53,073 nucleotides of DNA from Desulfobulbaceae bacterium (GTDB lineage: Bacteria; Desulfobacterota; Desulfobulbia; Desulfobulbales; Desulfocapsaceae), in contig JAABSV010000028.1 of NCBI GenBank assembly GCA_011390165.1, forward strand, positions 1 through 53,073, read 5' to 3'. This document shows, one piece after another, positions 1 to 8,076 of this stretch. The notes below the pieces were generated by a model that saw only the letters and a program-made list of their open reading frames with translations, did no database searches and was not told the DNA's origin. Every line of letters starts with the position of its first letter. Positions within the stretch are counted from its first letter, which is position 1. Both the position numbers and the translations under genes were made by a program.

Positions 1-2
1 AA

Positions 3-173
3 CACATCATTCGCGATGAATCCGAATTAAACCGAATCCGCGAATACATCCAAAATAATCCGGCCCAATGGGATAAGGATACATTGCACCCCGGCAGGGT
101 AGACCGCCCGGTCGCCCCTGCGGAAATCCGGGAACCATCCACCGAATACGCAACGGAGGCATGGATGGTATGA
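3..173 (+). pseudogene. REP-associated Y1 transposase (RAYT), C-terminal part only
   Basis: The open frame entering from the left edge carries the end of the TnpA-REP/IS200-like Y1 transposase family: RDESELNRIREYIQNNP followed by an aromatic and Asp-rich stretch, a very characteristic C-terminal block. It stops with TGA at 171-173. Only about 56 residues are visible, so the HUH and Tyr catalytic residues lie outside the window and I cannot tell whether the gene is intact. These single-copy transposases process REP hairpins, and an inverted REP pair lies 640 bases downstream, which fits. It could be a complete gene cut by the window edge rather than a true pseudogene. Confidence 0.8.
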
Positions 174-1150
174 AGGCACGACATATCTCCCAATCCGCAT
201 TGGAATTCAATTTATGGAATGCCGCCGTTCTTCTGCACGGCTACATTGATGCCGGGGACTACAAGCAGTTCATCTTCCCGCTGCTGTTCTACAAGCGCCA
301 GTGCGACGTCTATGTTCAGGCCATGATCGAAACCGCTGAAAACGGCAAGCAGACTTTTCAACGTATTTTGACCTTGCGCCAGGAAGTGGATGCCCTGATT
401 CTTCATCTATCGACTCTCAAATGGCGTTTTGTGGCCGCCGAGGAGTTGCCGCGCCAGCACTCCGACGTGTTGGTGGAGTCGATGGTGCGCGATCGACTTC
501 GAGAATCTCTCCATTAACGACTATGTGGCCACCAACCAGTAGGTTTAGCCGGTCAAGGAAGGCGGCTGCCGCTTCAGCATCGTCATGCTGGTCAACGGTA
601 TCCGGCGGGTGGTCGACGAGGCCTAAATGCAGGTGCGCCCGGCGGTGACCTGGGTGGACGGGGCCAGCGACATCGTGGGCGGCTACGAACAGAGCGTGCC
701 GCAGATGTTCGTGCCGGGCGTCTTCTCCTCTGCCACCGAGGGCAAGTGCTATCGCTACGGCTCGGTGCGCATGCCCATTGATATCTGGGGGCCGTGGCAC
801 ATAGACGATTCCGTAGGGGCACCCCTTGCGGGTGCCAAAAATGCAGATGTCCAATCCAGGGCGACCGCAAGGGTCGCCCCTACACCTGGTTTGCAGGACG
901 GGCAGCGTGCCATCCGCTCCAAGCTGCGACCCCATGTGGTGTTGGATATCCTGGAGAACTTGACTCTCTTCGCCACTGACAAGAAACACCGGCGTTTCAA
1001 GATCATCCGCCGCTTTCAGCAGTACGAAGGCGCTAACCTGGTGGTGGCCCGGGTGGTTAAGGCCCATCCCAAAAAGGGCTTGATCTGGCACTTCCAGGGC
1101 TCGGGCTAGTCGCTGCTGATGGTATTAAGAGTTGCTGACTCTGGCTAAGT
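161..1150 (+). pseudogene. Decayed type I restriction-modification locus (hsdM fragment joined to hsdR fragments)
   Basis: Residues encoded from about 190 to 290 match the start of HsdM methyltransferases (LWNAAVLLHGYIDAGDYKQF, then FPLLFYKR). After a stretch I cannot assign, the frame changes to the N-terminus of HsdR (EELPRQHSDVLVESMVRD). HsdR-like sequence then continues in shifted frames across stops near 538-546 and 624: IDFENLSINDY, then VNGIRRVV, then ATEGKCYRYGSVRMPIDIWG, and from about 900 LRPHVVLDILENLTLFATDK and YEGANLVVARVV. It ends at the motor Walker A site, where GSGKS reads GSG-stop-S (TAG at 1107-1109 where AAG is expected). A REP pair interrupts the HsdR part. The locus has lost hsdS, most of hsdM and the helicase, and cannot encode a working enzyme. 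Confidence 0.82.
813..883. repeat. Inverted pair of REP hairpins (BIME-like)
   Basis: Two small hairpins face each other. The first has GGCACCC (818-824) and GGGTGCC (830-836) around a 5-base loop. The second has GGGCGACC (859-866) and GGTCGCCC (872-879), also around a 5-base loop. The outer ends, GTAGGGGC (813-820) and GCCCCTAC (876-883), are inverted copies of each other. This is the arrangement of a bacterial interspersed mosaic element built from REP units. The pair lies inside the hsdR remnant, and a RAYT tail lies at the left edge. Confidence 0.8.
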
Positions 1151-1252
1151 TACCACCGGCATTGCCTCAATAACCCAAGGAGGCAAGACCATCGGCTCCC
1201 CGAACAGCAGACAGGCAACGAAGGCGGCAAGCGGCCTTACGGGAAGCGGGAG

Positions 1253-2161
1253 TTACCCGCCAAGGGTAGCAAAATATTTTTTCACGAAACCAGAGGGGCG
1301 GTAGCTCATCTTCGCCTGCCGCAGTCCCTCGTCACCGAGATCCTGCTCGCGGTTGATGGTCGCGTAGTAGGGCCCGATGATGGCGGCGAAGGCCTGGTTG
1401 ACGAACTGGTAAATTCCCTTGAACTGCTGACTGGCCTTTTCGAAGTGGATGACAAAGCTGCTGCCCCGGGCCAGTTCTTCGCCCAGGGTGAAGGCGGCCG
1501 GCTGGCCGTCGACGTAGTAGATGCCGCCGCACAGCTGGAGCTCGTGGCACCGTTCCAGGGCCTCGCGGCTGGCCTGGTAGTCGCCGGGTGAGTCGTGCTC
1601 GTCTCGCCAGGTGGCGAGAACCGCCTCGGCGTCAGGGAGGTACTCGTCGAGCAGCGGTCGCCCCTCGTAGTTGTAGTGGTTGACGAAATTTTTGATCAGA
1701 TTGCGCTTTTTCTGGAATTTCCGGCCGCTCAGTTCCACCATCTCCTCCTGCCGGTAGAGATAGTCGAAGTTGTCCCGGTCCTCAGTGACCGTACAACCCA
1801 TCGCCTCGAGCGGCCCCTTCTGGCTCTCGCTGACACATTTCAGCCGCTGCTGCTCGGTCAGCAGGTGGTGGATCTGGTGCTTTTCCGGCAGCCCGAAAGG
1901 GGCCATGAAGAAGGGCTGCTCGCCGTCCCGGCCAAGAATGATCAACTGGCCGTCGGCCAGGCGTGACAGCCGGTAGTTGTGGCTGGCCCGAAAGAGGTAG
2001 ATGTTGGCGAAGGTGAACTCCGAGATACCCTCCGGCAGAGCCTGAAAGAGAGGGTGGAGGAGCGGCCGCAAGGACGTACTGATCGGGATGGCGGCGGGAT
2101 ATTCGGGGATTGAGGTGGTATCGTCGTCACTGGCTGGGGTGTTGGTGTTGGTGTCGGTCAT
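1253..2161 (-). CDS. DUF2156 / phosphatidylglycerol lysyltransferase C-terminal-like protein
   Basis: A 302-residue soluble protein that matches the DUF2156 (LPG synthase C-terminal) family, which has a double GNAT-like acyltransferase fold. Recognisable blocks are the N-terminal segment ending in ANIYLFRASHNYRLSRL, the central RKFQKKRNLIKNFVNHY, and the C-terminal FVIHFEKASQQFKGIY followed by QFVNQAF and NREQDLGDEGLRQAKMSYRP. The membrane flippase half of MprF proteins is absent, so this is a stand-alone catalytic-type domain. Family members transfer aminoacyl groups to lipids or modify other acceptors, but the substrate here cannot be deduced. The first 20 residues are Thr/Asp-rich and may not be structured. 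It lies 135 bases downstream of aspartokinase on the same strand. Confidence 0.75.
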   Translation of the reverse strand: MTDTNTNTPASDDDTTSIPEYPAAIPISTSLRPLLHPLFQALPEGISEFTFANIYLFRASHNYRLSRLADGQLIILGRDGEQPFFMAPFGLPEKHQIHHLLTEQQRLKCVSESQKGPLEAMGCTVTEDRDNFDYLYRQEEMVELSGRKFQKKRNLIKNFVNHYNYEGRPLLDEYLPDAEAVLATWRDEHDSPGDYQASREALERCHELQLCGGIYYVDGQPAAFTLGEELARGSSFVIHFEKASQQFKGIYQFVNQAFAAIIGPYYATINREQDLGDEGLRQAKMSYRPSGFVKKYFATLGG

Positions 2162-2296
2162 GGCAGAGGTCCGATGCCGGGGGCGGCGGGAAAGCGGGGT
2201 GGTGGCAGCAAGCGATACTGCCCTGCGTAAGCCGCAGCCACCTTAGCATACTCACTTTACCCCCCGCCGGCAAGGGCGGTTGGCGGCCGCCTACCC

Positions 2297-3619
2297 TCAG
2301 CGACCAGTGAAGGCGGCATAGAGGGCGCGCACCGCCCGCTGGTAGTCGGCCGCCGCCACCCCGACGATGACGTTGATCTCCGAAGCCCCCTGGTTGATGA
2401 TCCGGATGTTGACACCGGCCCGGCCGAGGGCGGAAAAGATTTTGCCGGCGATACCCACCGTCTCCACCATCCCCTCGCCGACCACCGCTACCAGGGCGAG
2501 GTCCCGGGTGATGCGCAGGCTGTCCGGGTTCAGCCGGCGGCGGATCTGCTCGAGAATACTCTCGCCCCGTTCACCCAGGGCGCTGTTGTCCACCACCACA
2601 CTCACCGAGTCGATGCTGGAAGGGCAGTGCTCGACGCTTATCCCCTGTTCGCTGAAGATGCCGAGCAGCCGGTGGACATAGCCGACCTCCCGGTTCATGA
2701 GGGTCTTTTCCAGGCAGATCATCGAAAAGCCTTCCCGACCGGCGATGCCGGCGATCTCGGTGGACGCGATGGTGGCGGCACTGAGGGCGGGGGTGATCAG
2801 GGTGCCGGGCTCTTCCGGCTGGTTGGTGTTTTTGATCCGGATCGGAATACCAGCCTCGCGCACCGGCAGAATTGCCTCGTCGTGGAACACCGAAGCCCCC
2901 ATATAGGCCATCTCCCGGATCTCCCGGAAGGAGATCTCGGCAATTGGCTGGGGGCTGGCGACCACCCGCGGGTCGGCCATCAGGATGCCCGGAGTGTCGG
3001 TCCAGTTCTCGTACAGGGTCGCGCCGGCGGCCCGGGCGGCGATTGCCCCGGAGATATCGGAGCCGCCCCGCGAGAAGGTCTTCACCCGCCCCTCCCGGTC
3101 ACGGCCGTAGAAGCCGGCCAGGACATAGCGGCCCTGCCGGTCGGCCAGTTGCCGGCCAAGAACCTGGTAGCTCTCCGGGTCGATGGTTCCGTCCGGGGCG
3201 ATAGTGAGCGATTCGGCGGGATCGACGAAGCGGGCACCGAGAAACTCGGCCACCAGCCGGGCGGCGAAGTACTCCCCGCGGGAGGCGGCATGGTCACGGT
3301 GGCAGCCGCGGCGGAGGAGGTCGCCGAAGCGGTCGATCTCGTCGAGCAGGCCGCTGCCGAGGCCGAGTTCGCCGATAATGGCGGCAAAGCGGTCGCGGAT
3401 CAGCCGGAAGGGGTGACTGATGTCGGTGCCCAATGCCGCCATATCATGGCAGAGGTAGAGCAGGTCGGTAATCTTGGCATCGTCCGGTTGCCGCTTTCCG
3501 GGGGCGGAAACCACCACGATTTGCCGCCGCTGGTCGGCCTCAACGATTGCCCTCACCTTGGCGAGCTGCCGGCCGTCGGCAACGCTCGATCCACCGAATT
3601 TGGCCACGATCCGTTCCAT
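2297..3619 (-). CDS. lysC: Aspartate kinase (monofunctional, lysine-sensitive type)
   Basis: This enzyme phosphorylates aspartate, the first step toward lysine, threonine, methionine and diaminopimelate. The protein has about 440 residues. It opens with the kinase signature VAKFGGSSVADG, contains the FSRGGSDISGAIAARAAGA segment of the amino-acid kinase domain, and ends with two ACT regulatory domains (around YVHRLLGIFSEQGISVEHC and IAGKIFSALGRAGVNIRIIN). I chose the ATG at 3617-3619 because AGAGGAAAGG lies just upstream; an earlier in-frame ATG at 3646 would add nine residues before the conserved start. No homoserine dehydrogenase domain is fused. I looked for a lysine riboswitch in the 670-base upstream stretch and did not recognise one. 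Confidence 0.93.
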   Translation of the reverse strand: MERIVAKFGGSSVADGRQLAKVRAIVEADQRRQIVVVSAPGKRQPDDAKITDLLYLCHDMAALGTDISHPFRLIRDRFAAIIGELGLGSGLLDEIDRFGDLLRRGCHRDHAASRGEYFAARLVAEFLGARFVDPAESLTIAPDGTIDPESYQVLGRQLADRQGRYVLAGFYGRDREGRVKTFSRGGSDISGAIAARAAGATLYENWTDTPGILMADPRVVASPQPIAEISFREIREMAYMGASVFHDEAILPVREAGIPIRIKNTNQPEEPGTLITPALSAATIASTEIAGIAGREGFSMICLEKTLMNREVGYVHRLLGIFSEQGISVEHCPSSIDSVSVVVDNSALGERGESILEQIRRRLNPDSLRITRDLALVAVVGEGMVETVGIAGKIFSALGRAGVNIRIINQGASEINVIVGVAAADYQRAVRALYAAFTGR

Positions 3620-4291
3620 CACCCTTTCCTCTATGGCAATCCACAACTCTTTATTGGTATCGTTCAGCAGTATGCCGCAAAGGCCTGCAGAACCGACCGC
3701 GATATGTACCCGTTCAGCCAGTGCTCCGGGTACCTTCCGGCAGGCCGCCTGGAGGTTGCTCTGCCAGCTGGCCTGAGCGGGCGAAAATGGGCTGCTGGTG
3801 AACGGTTAGCCTTATTCCCCACAAAATGGCTGTCGATAGACCACCTCAGTAGACCACCTCTGGGGAGCCAGGCCGCTACTGTAGCAGAACCGCCAGCTAA
3901 GCGGAACGGAAAAAGAAGGCTGATACCCCCCTGTCCCGTGCCGGCGAAGATTGAGCGCCCGCAGTCGAAAGAGATGTTTGCTATCTGACACGAGTCCCGG
4001 GTGGGCGATGGGCCGGCCTCCACCCGACTGCTTACCCTGACCGACGAGGTGGACAATTCGCAGGCGAGCGATGAGTCGGCGCCGCTGCGGGACCGCCGGA
4101 AATGTGCTGCCTGGATTCAGGTAACGAAAAAAATGCAAATCCCCCATAAGGATGGTCGGAATTGATGTATAATGGCAGGGAGCCTGTACCTGAAGAGGTG
4201 AACGAGGTAAGGGGGGGAAGCCGGTCAATATCCGGGATACTGTCTGAACATGGTGGCGATAGTGGCTGAAAAAAGTCTGCGGAGGCCCTCA
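3620..4291. other. Divergent intergenic region between aspartokinase and the hybrid kinase
   Basis: No convincing gene is present. It contains TATAAT at 4168-4173 as a possible -10 for the kinase, but no good -35 at 17 bases. An imperfect inverted repeat pairs GGGTGG near 4000 with CCACCC near 4022, flanked by AGTC and GACT. It probably holds promoters for both flanking genes. Confidence 0.4.
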
Positions 4292-7200
4292 ATGCGCAGC
4301 ATCAAGGGAAGCTTCCGGCGCAACATGATGCTCATTGCGGTGATCTCCACCGGGGCCCTCTTTTTTCTCTGGATGCACTTTGAATACCGGGACTTTCTCC
4401 GCCATGCGGCTGCCACCCGCCTCGCCTTCGAGAGCAACCAGAAAGAGTTGATCCGTCGGGAGGTGACCAGCCTGGCCGAGCAGATCGAGGCGCGGGTCGA
4501 GCAGACCGAGGAGCAGCTGCGTTTGCGGGTGCGTGCTCGAGTAGATGAGGCCTTCGCCATTGCCACGACCATCAGCACCCTCTATGGTGCCGATTCGCCG
4601 GAAGCCAGGGAAATCGTCCGGGAGGTGCTCCGCAACCTCCGCTTTGATGGCGGTCGCGGGTACTTTTTTGCCTTCAACCTCGACGGGGTCGAGGAACTGT
4701 TCGCCGACCGGCCCGAGATGGAGGGCAAAAACATGCTGGCGGTCACCGGCGGTCGGGGCGAATTTGTGGTGCAGGATATGCTGGAAAAGGCCCTGCTGGA
4801 CGGTTCCGGGTACTACGAGTACACCTGGAGCAAACCGGGCAGCAGCGGCAACCAGCATCCGAAGATTGCCTATATCCGCTTGTTTGCCCCCTTCGGTTGG
4901 GTTATCGGCAGTGGCGAATATATTGAGGATAACCATGCCGAACTACAGGACAGACTGCTGTCCGAACTGGTGGAAAGGAAGTTTGGCGAAGATGGCTATT
5001 TCTTCGGCAGTATCTATGGCGGCCAGCCCCTCTTCACCAACGGCACGATCACCAGAGGCAGCCAGAGCATCCGTGACCTGACCGACCCCGACGGGGTACG
5101 GATAACCGAGGCCTACCAGCAGGTGGTGGACAGTGCCGGCGGTGGCTATGTCCGCTACTCCTGGCGAAAGCCCAACTCCAGCAAACCCTCCCCGAAGGTA
5201 TCCTATGTGGTCGGTATCCCCCGATGGCAATGGATCATCGGCGCCGGAATCTACCTAGACACCATTGAGGAAGAGATTGTCCAGCGGCAGCAGCAGCTGC
5301 TGGCCGAGTATGAAAAGAAGGCCTTGGTCAGTTTTGCCTTCCTCTGCGGAGTACTCCTGCTCATTTTTTTCTGGGCCACCCGGATCTCCGGGATGATCCA
5401 GGGCAGCCTTGCCACACTGGTCGATTTTTTCCATCAGGGGGCGGCGCAGGGCGGGCGCCTCGATCCCGCCTCCCTCCCCTTCGAGGAGTTCCAGGCCATT
5501 GCCCGTTCAACCAACAGCATGCTCGAGGAGCACCGGACGGCCAGCGCTGCCCTGGCCGAGAGTGAGGGCCGCTACCGGACCCTCTTTGAGAACATGGCCG
5601 AGGGGGTCTTTTTCCAGGATGCCGACGGTCGACTCAGCGATATCAACCGCAGTGCCCAGGAGATTCTCGGCCTGACCCGTGCCGGCGTGGCCAGTTGGCA
5701 GGCGGATTCGTCGGGGTTGACGGTGGTGGGCGAGGACGGCAGGCCCCTTGCCCATGCCGAACACCCCTCGAAACGGGCCCTCTTCTCCGGTCGGCCGGTT
5801 ATCGGTCAGATAGTTGGGGTGTTTAACGCCGCCTGCCAGGAGAATCGCTGGCTGCTGATCAACGCCACCCCCCGTTTCCGAGTGGGGGAATCGACTCCCT
5901 TCCAGGTTATCGTCACCCTGCAGGATATCACCGAGCGGCAGGAGGCCGAGCAGGCCCTGCGGGAGAGCGAGCAGCGCACCCGGGTGATTTTTGAAAAATC
6001 GCCCTTGGGAATCATCTTTTTCAACCCGGACGGTACCATCCTCGACTGCAACCCGCAACTGGTTGCCCTGATGGGCTCTTCCCGGGAGAAGTTGTTACAC
6101 TTCGAGGTGAGCAGGATTGCCGACCCGCTGATGCTCGACGCGGTGAGGCAGGCCCTCTCCGGTCAGCCGGCGGTATACGAGGACCGCTATACCTCGATCA
6201 CCGGCGGGGTGACCAGGGACCTGCGGATACTCTTTAACCCGATCCAACCGGGGAGCAACCCGACCGCGGTGATAGCCACCTACGAGGATATCTCGGAGCG
6301 GCGGGAGGCCGAAGAGGCCCGGAGAAAGTTGGAGGGACAACTATTGCAGGCCCAGAAAATGGAGGCGATCGGTACCCTTGCCGGCGGTATCGCTCACGAT
6401 TTCAATAATATGCTCAGTGCGATACTGGGCTATGCGGACATGGCCAGGGCGAGTTGCGGTGACGACTCGCCGGTGGCCGATGATCTCGAACAGATCCTCA
6501 AGGCATCCCGCCGGGCCCGTGACCTGGTCAAGCAGATCCTCGCCTTCAGCCGTCAGGTGGACACCGTCCCGATCCCCCTCTACCCGGCGGTGATTGTCAA
6601 GGAGGTGGTTCGGATGGTACGCCCCTCCCTGCCCAGCACCATCGACATTGCCGCTGAGATCGACGAACAGGCCGGGCCGGTGCTGGTCGATCCGACCCAG
6701 TTGCATCAGATTATCCTCAATCTCTGCAGTAACGCCTCCCACGCCATGGAGGCCGGGAGCGGTACCCTGACCATCGGTCTCCAGCAGGTGGAATTGGCAC
6801 GGCAGGAGCAAGAGGAGAGCACTCTGCCGCCGGGCAACTATGTCCGGCTGCGGGTGGCTGATAACGGCAGCGGGATCAGCCCGGAAGTACAGAAACGGAT
6901 GTTCGACCCCTTTTTCACCACCAAGGAGGTCGGCCGGGGGACCGGCATGGGGCTGGCCACCGTGCACGGCATCGTCAAGAGCTGCGGTGGCGCTATCCTC
7001 TGCCGGAGCCGGCTCGGTGAGGGGACCAGCTTTGCCGTTTTCCTGCCGGTGACCGGCAAGGCCAGCCTGACAGTGGGGGAAGAGCGGCAGCGGCCACTGC
7101 CCACCGGCGGCGGACGGATCCTCCTGGTCGATGACGAAGAGATCCTGGTGGATGTCGGCCTGGCCACCCTTGCCCGGTTGGGCTATCAGGCCACCGTCCA

Positions 7201-7489
7201 GACCAGCGCCCGGGCCGCACTGGCCCTCTTCGAGGCTGATCCGGCCGGCTTTGATGCGGTGATTACCGACCAGACCATGCCGGAGATGACCGGCATGGAA
7301 ATGGCCCGGCGGATGCTGGCGATCCGGCCCGATCTGCCGATCATCCTCTGTACCGGTTTCAGTACCCAGGTATCGGAGGAACAGGCCCTGGCCGAAGGGG
7401 TGCGGGCCTTTGCCCTGAAGCCGCTCACCCCGCAGGACCTTGGCAGTATTCTCCGCCGGGTGCTGGACCGGCCGTCGTCGACAGCCTAA
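4292..7489 (+). CDS. Hybrid sensor histidine kinase with periplasmic Cache region, PAS domains and C-terminal receiver
   Basis: A membrane kinase of about 1065 residues. In order it has a transmembrane helix near residues 10-28; a large periplasmic region of about 310 residues with two Cache-like repeats (each containing GYFF and ending in WVIGSG or WIIGAG before Y); a second membrane helix near 348-371; two PAS domains (from YRTLFENMAEG and TRVIFEKSPLG); a HisKA with His702 in GGIAHDFNN; a HATPase with DNGSGIS and GRGTGMGLATVHG; and a receiver with phospho-acceptor Asp993 in VITDQTMPEMTG. I chose the ATG at 4292 because GGAGG sits six bases upstream; an ATG at 4250 has no such site. Cache domains commonly bind small organic acids or amino acids, but the ligand is unknown. 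The stop overlaps the convergent neighbour by four bases. There is no output domain, so signalling must pass to another protein. Confidence 0.92.
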   Translation: MRSIKGSFRRNMMLIAVISTGALFFLWMHFEYRDFLRHAAATRLAFESNQKELIRREVTSLAEQIEARVEQTEEQLRLRVRARVDEAFAIATTISTLYGADSPEAREIVREVLRNLRFDGGRGYFFAFNLDGVEELFADRPEMEGKNMLAVTGGRGEFVVQDMLEKALLDGSGYYEYTWSKPGSSGNQHPKIAYIRLFAPFGWVIGSGEYIEDNHAELQDRLLSELVERKFGEDGYFFGSIYGGQPLFTNGTITRGSQSIRDLTDPDGVRITEAYQQVVDSAGGGYVRYSWRKPNSSKPSPKVSYVVGIPRWQWIIGAGIYLDTIEEEIVQRQQQLLAEYEKKALVSFAFLCGVLLLIFFWATRISGMIQGSLATLVDFFHQGAAQGGRLDPASLPFEEFQAIARSTNSMLEEHRTASAALAESEGRYRTLFENMAEGVFFQDADGRLSDINRSAQEILGLTRAGVASWQADSSGLTVVGEDGRPLAHAEHPSKRALFSGRPVIGQIVGVFNAACQENRWLLINATPRFRVGESTPFQVIVTLQDITERQEAEQALRESEQRTRVIFEKSPLGIIFFNPDGTILDCNPQLVALMGSSREKLLHFEVSRIADPLMLDAVRQALSGQPAVYEDRYTSITGGVTRDLRILFNPIQPGSNPTAVIATYEDISERREAEEARRKLEGQLLQAQKMEAIGTLAGGIAHDFNNMLSAILGYADMARASCGDDSPVADDLEQILKASRRARDLVKQILAFSRQVDTVPIPLYPAVIVKEVVRMVRPSLPSTIDIAAEIDEQAGPVLVDPTQLHQIILNLCSNASHAMEAGSGTLTIGLQQVELARQEQEESTLPPGNYVRLRVADNGSGISPEVQKRMFDPFFTTKEVGRGTGMGLATVHGIVKSCGGAILCRSRLGEGTSFAVFLPVTGKASLTVGEERQRPLPTGGGRILLVDDEEILVDVGLATLARLGYQATVQTSARAALALFEADPAGFDAVITDQTMPEMTGMEMARRMLAIRPDLPIILCTGFSTQVSEEQALAEGVRAFALKPLTPQDLGSILRRVLDRPSSTA

Positions 7490-8076
7490 CGGAATATCTC
7501 TGTCAACTCCTCGCGGCGCAGTTCGTCGATTTGCTGGGCCATCCTGTCGATCACCCCTTCGACCTCGGCCTGTTCCCCAGCTATGCCGGGGAGAAGGGCC
7601 CGGTTCAGGGCCGTTTCACTCTTGCCGAGGCGGTCGCAGAAGAGCAGATAGTTGGCCTTGTTGCGGTAGGCGGCCCGTACCAGCATCGGGTAGCTGGTGC
7701 CGGGCGATAAGAGGAGCTGCTGGTAGTGCCTGGCAAGGAGCAGAAACCAGCTGCTGTAGAGGGGAAGTGCCGAGGAGGGGATATCTTTCACCCGGGCCAG
7801 AATGGGCTCGACCGCCACCTCACCGCCACCGGCGATAGCCTCTTCCGCCGCGTTCAGGGCCCAGCGCCGGGAGAGGAGGTAGTTTTCCGAGAAATCCTTC
7901 AGGCCGTTTTTGTATTGCCGCATCTTACTGGCAAAAAATACGAAGAAGACCGGGACAAAGATCATCCAGATGGGCGGCACCGGTTTGTCGACAACCGCCA
8001 CGGCCAGCTGTTTGGCCTGCAGGGTTTCGTGGTCGAGGATCAGGGTGGCCTTGCTCGTTTCCGTGGCTGTACTCAT
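7486..8076 (-). CDS. Single-TM protein of unknown function in a two-component operon
   Basis: A 196-residue protein I do not recognise with confidence. A predicted transmembrane segment lies near residues 33-50 (PPIWMIFVPVFFVFFASKM). The rest is probably cytoplasmic, helical and charged, with a Leu- and Tyr-rich middle (SSWFLLLARHYQQLL) and an acidic C-terminal helix. Its start ATG overlaps the stop of the NtrC-type regulator (ATGA at 8073-8076), which points to translational coupling and a shared role with the DUF3365 kinase and regulator. Its stop overlaps the convergent kinase stop by four bases. It could be a membrane-attached accessory to the signalling pair or a target of it; the sequence does not decide. 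Confidence 0.75.
   Translation of the reverse strand: MSTATETSKATLILDHETLQAKQLAVAVVDKPVPPIWMIFVPVFFVFFASKMRQYKNGLKDFSENYLLSRRWALNAAEEAIAGGGEVAVEPILARVKDIPSSALPLYSSWFLLLARHYQQLLLSPGTSYPMLVRAAYRNKANYLLFCDRLGKSETALNRALLPGIAGEQAEVEGVIDRMAQQIDELRREELTEIFR

Noticed and set aside
2627..3988. A 453-codon plus-strand frame opposite aspartokinase
   Set aside because: It is a GC-driven shadow of a gene with intact kinase and ACT motifs; its own sequence is Gly/Pro/Arg-rich and unlike a real protein.
3620..4290. Lysine riboswitch upstream of aspartokinase
   Set aside because: I could not find the conserved core elements on the minus strand.
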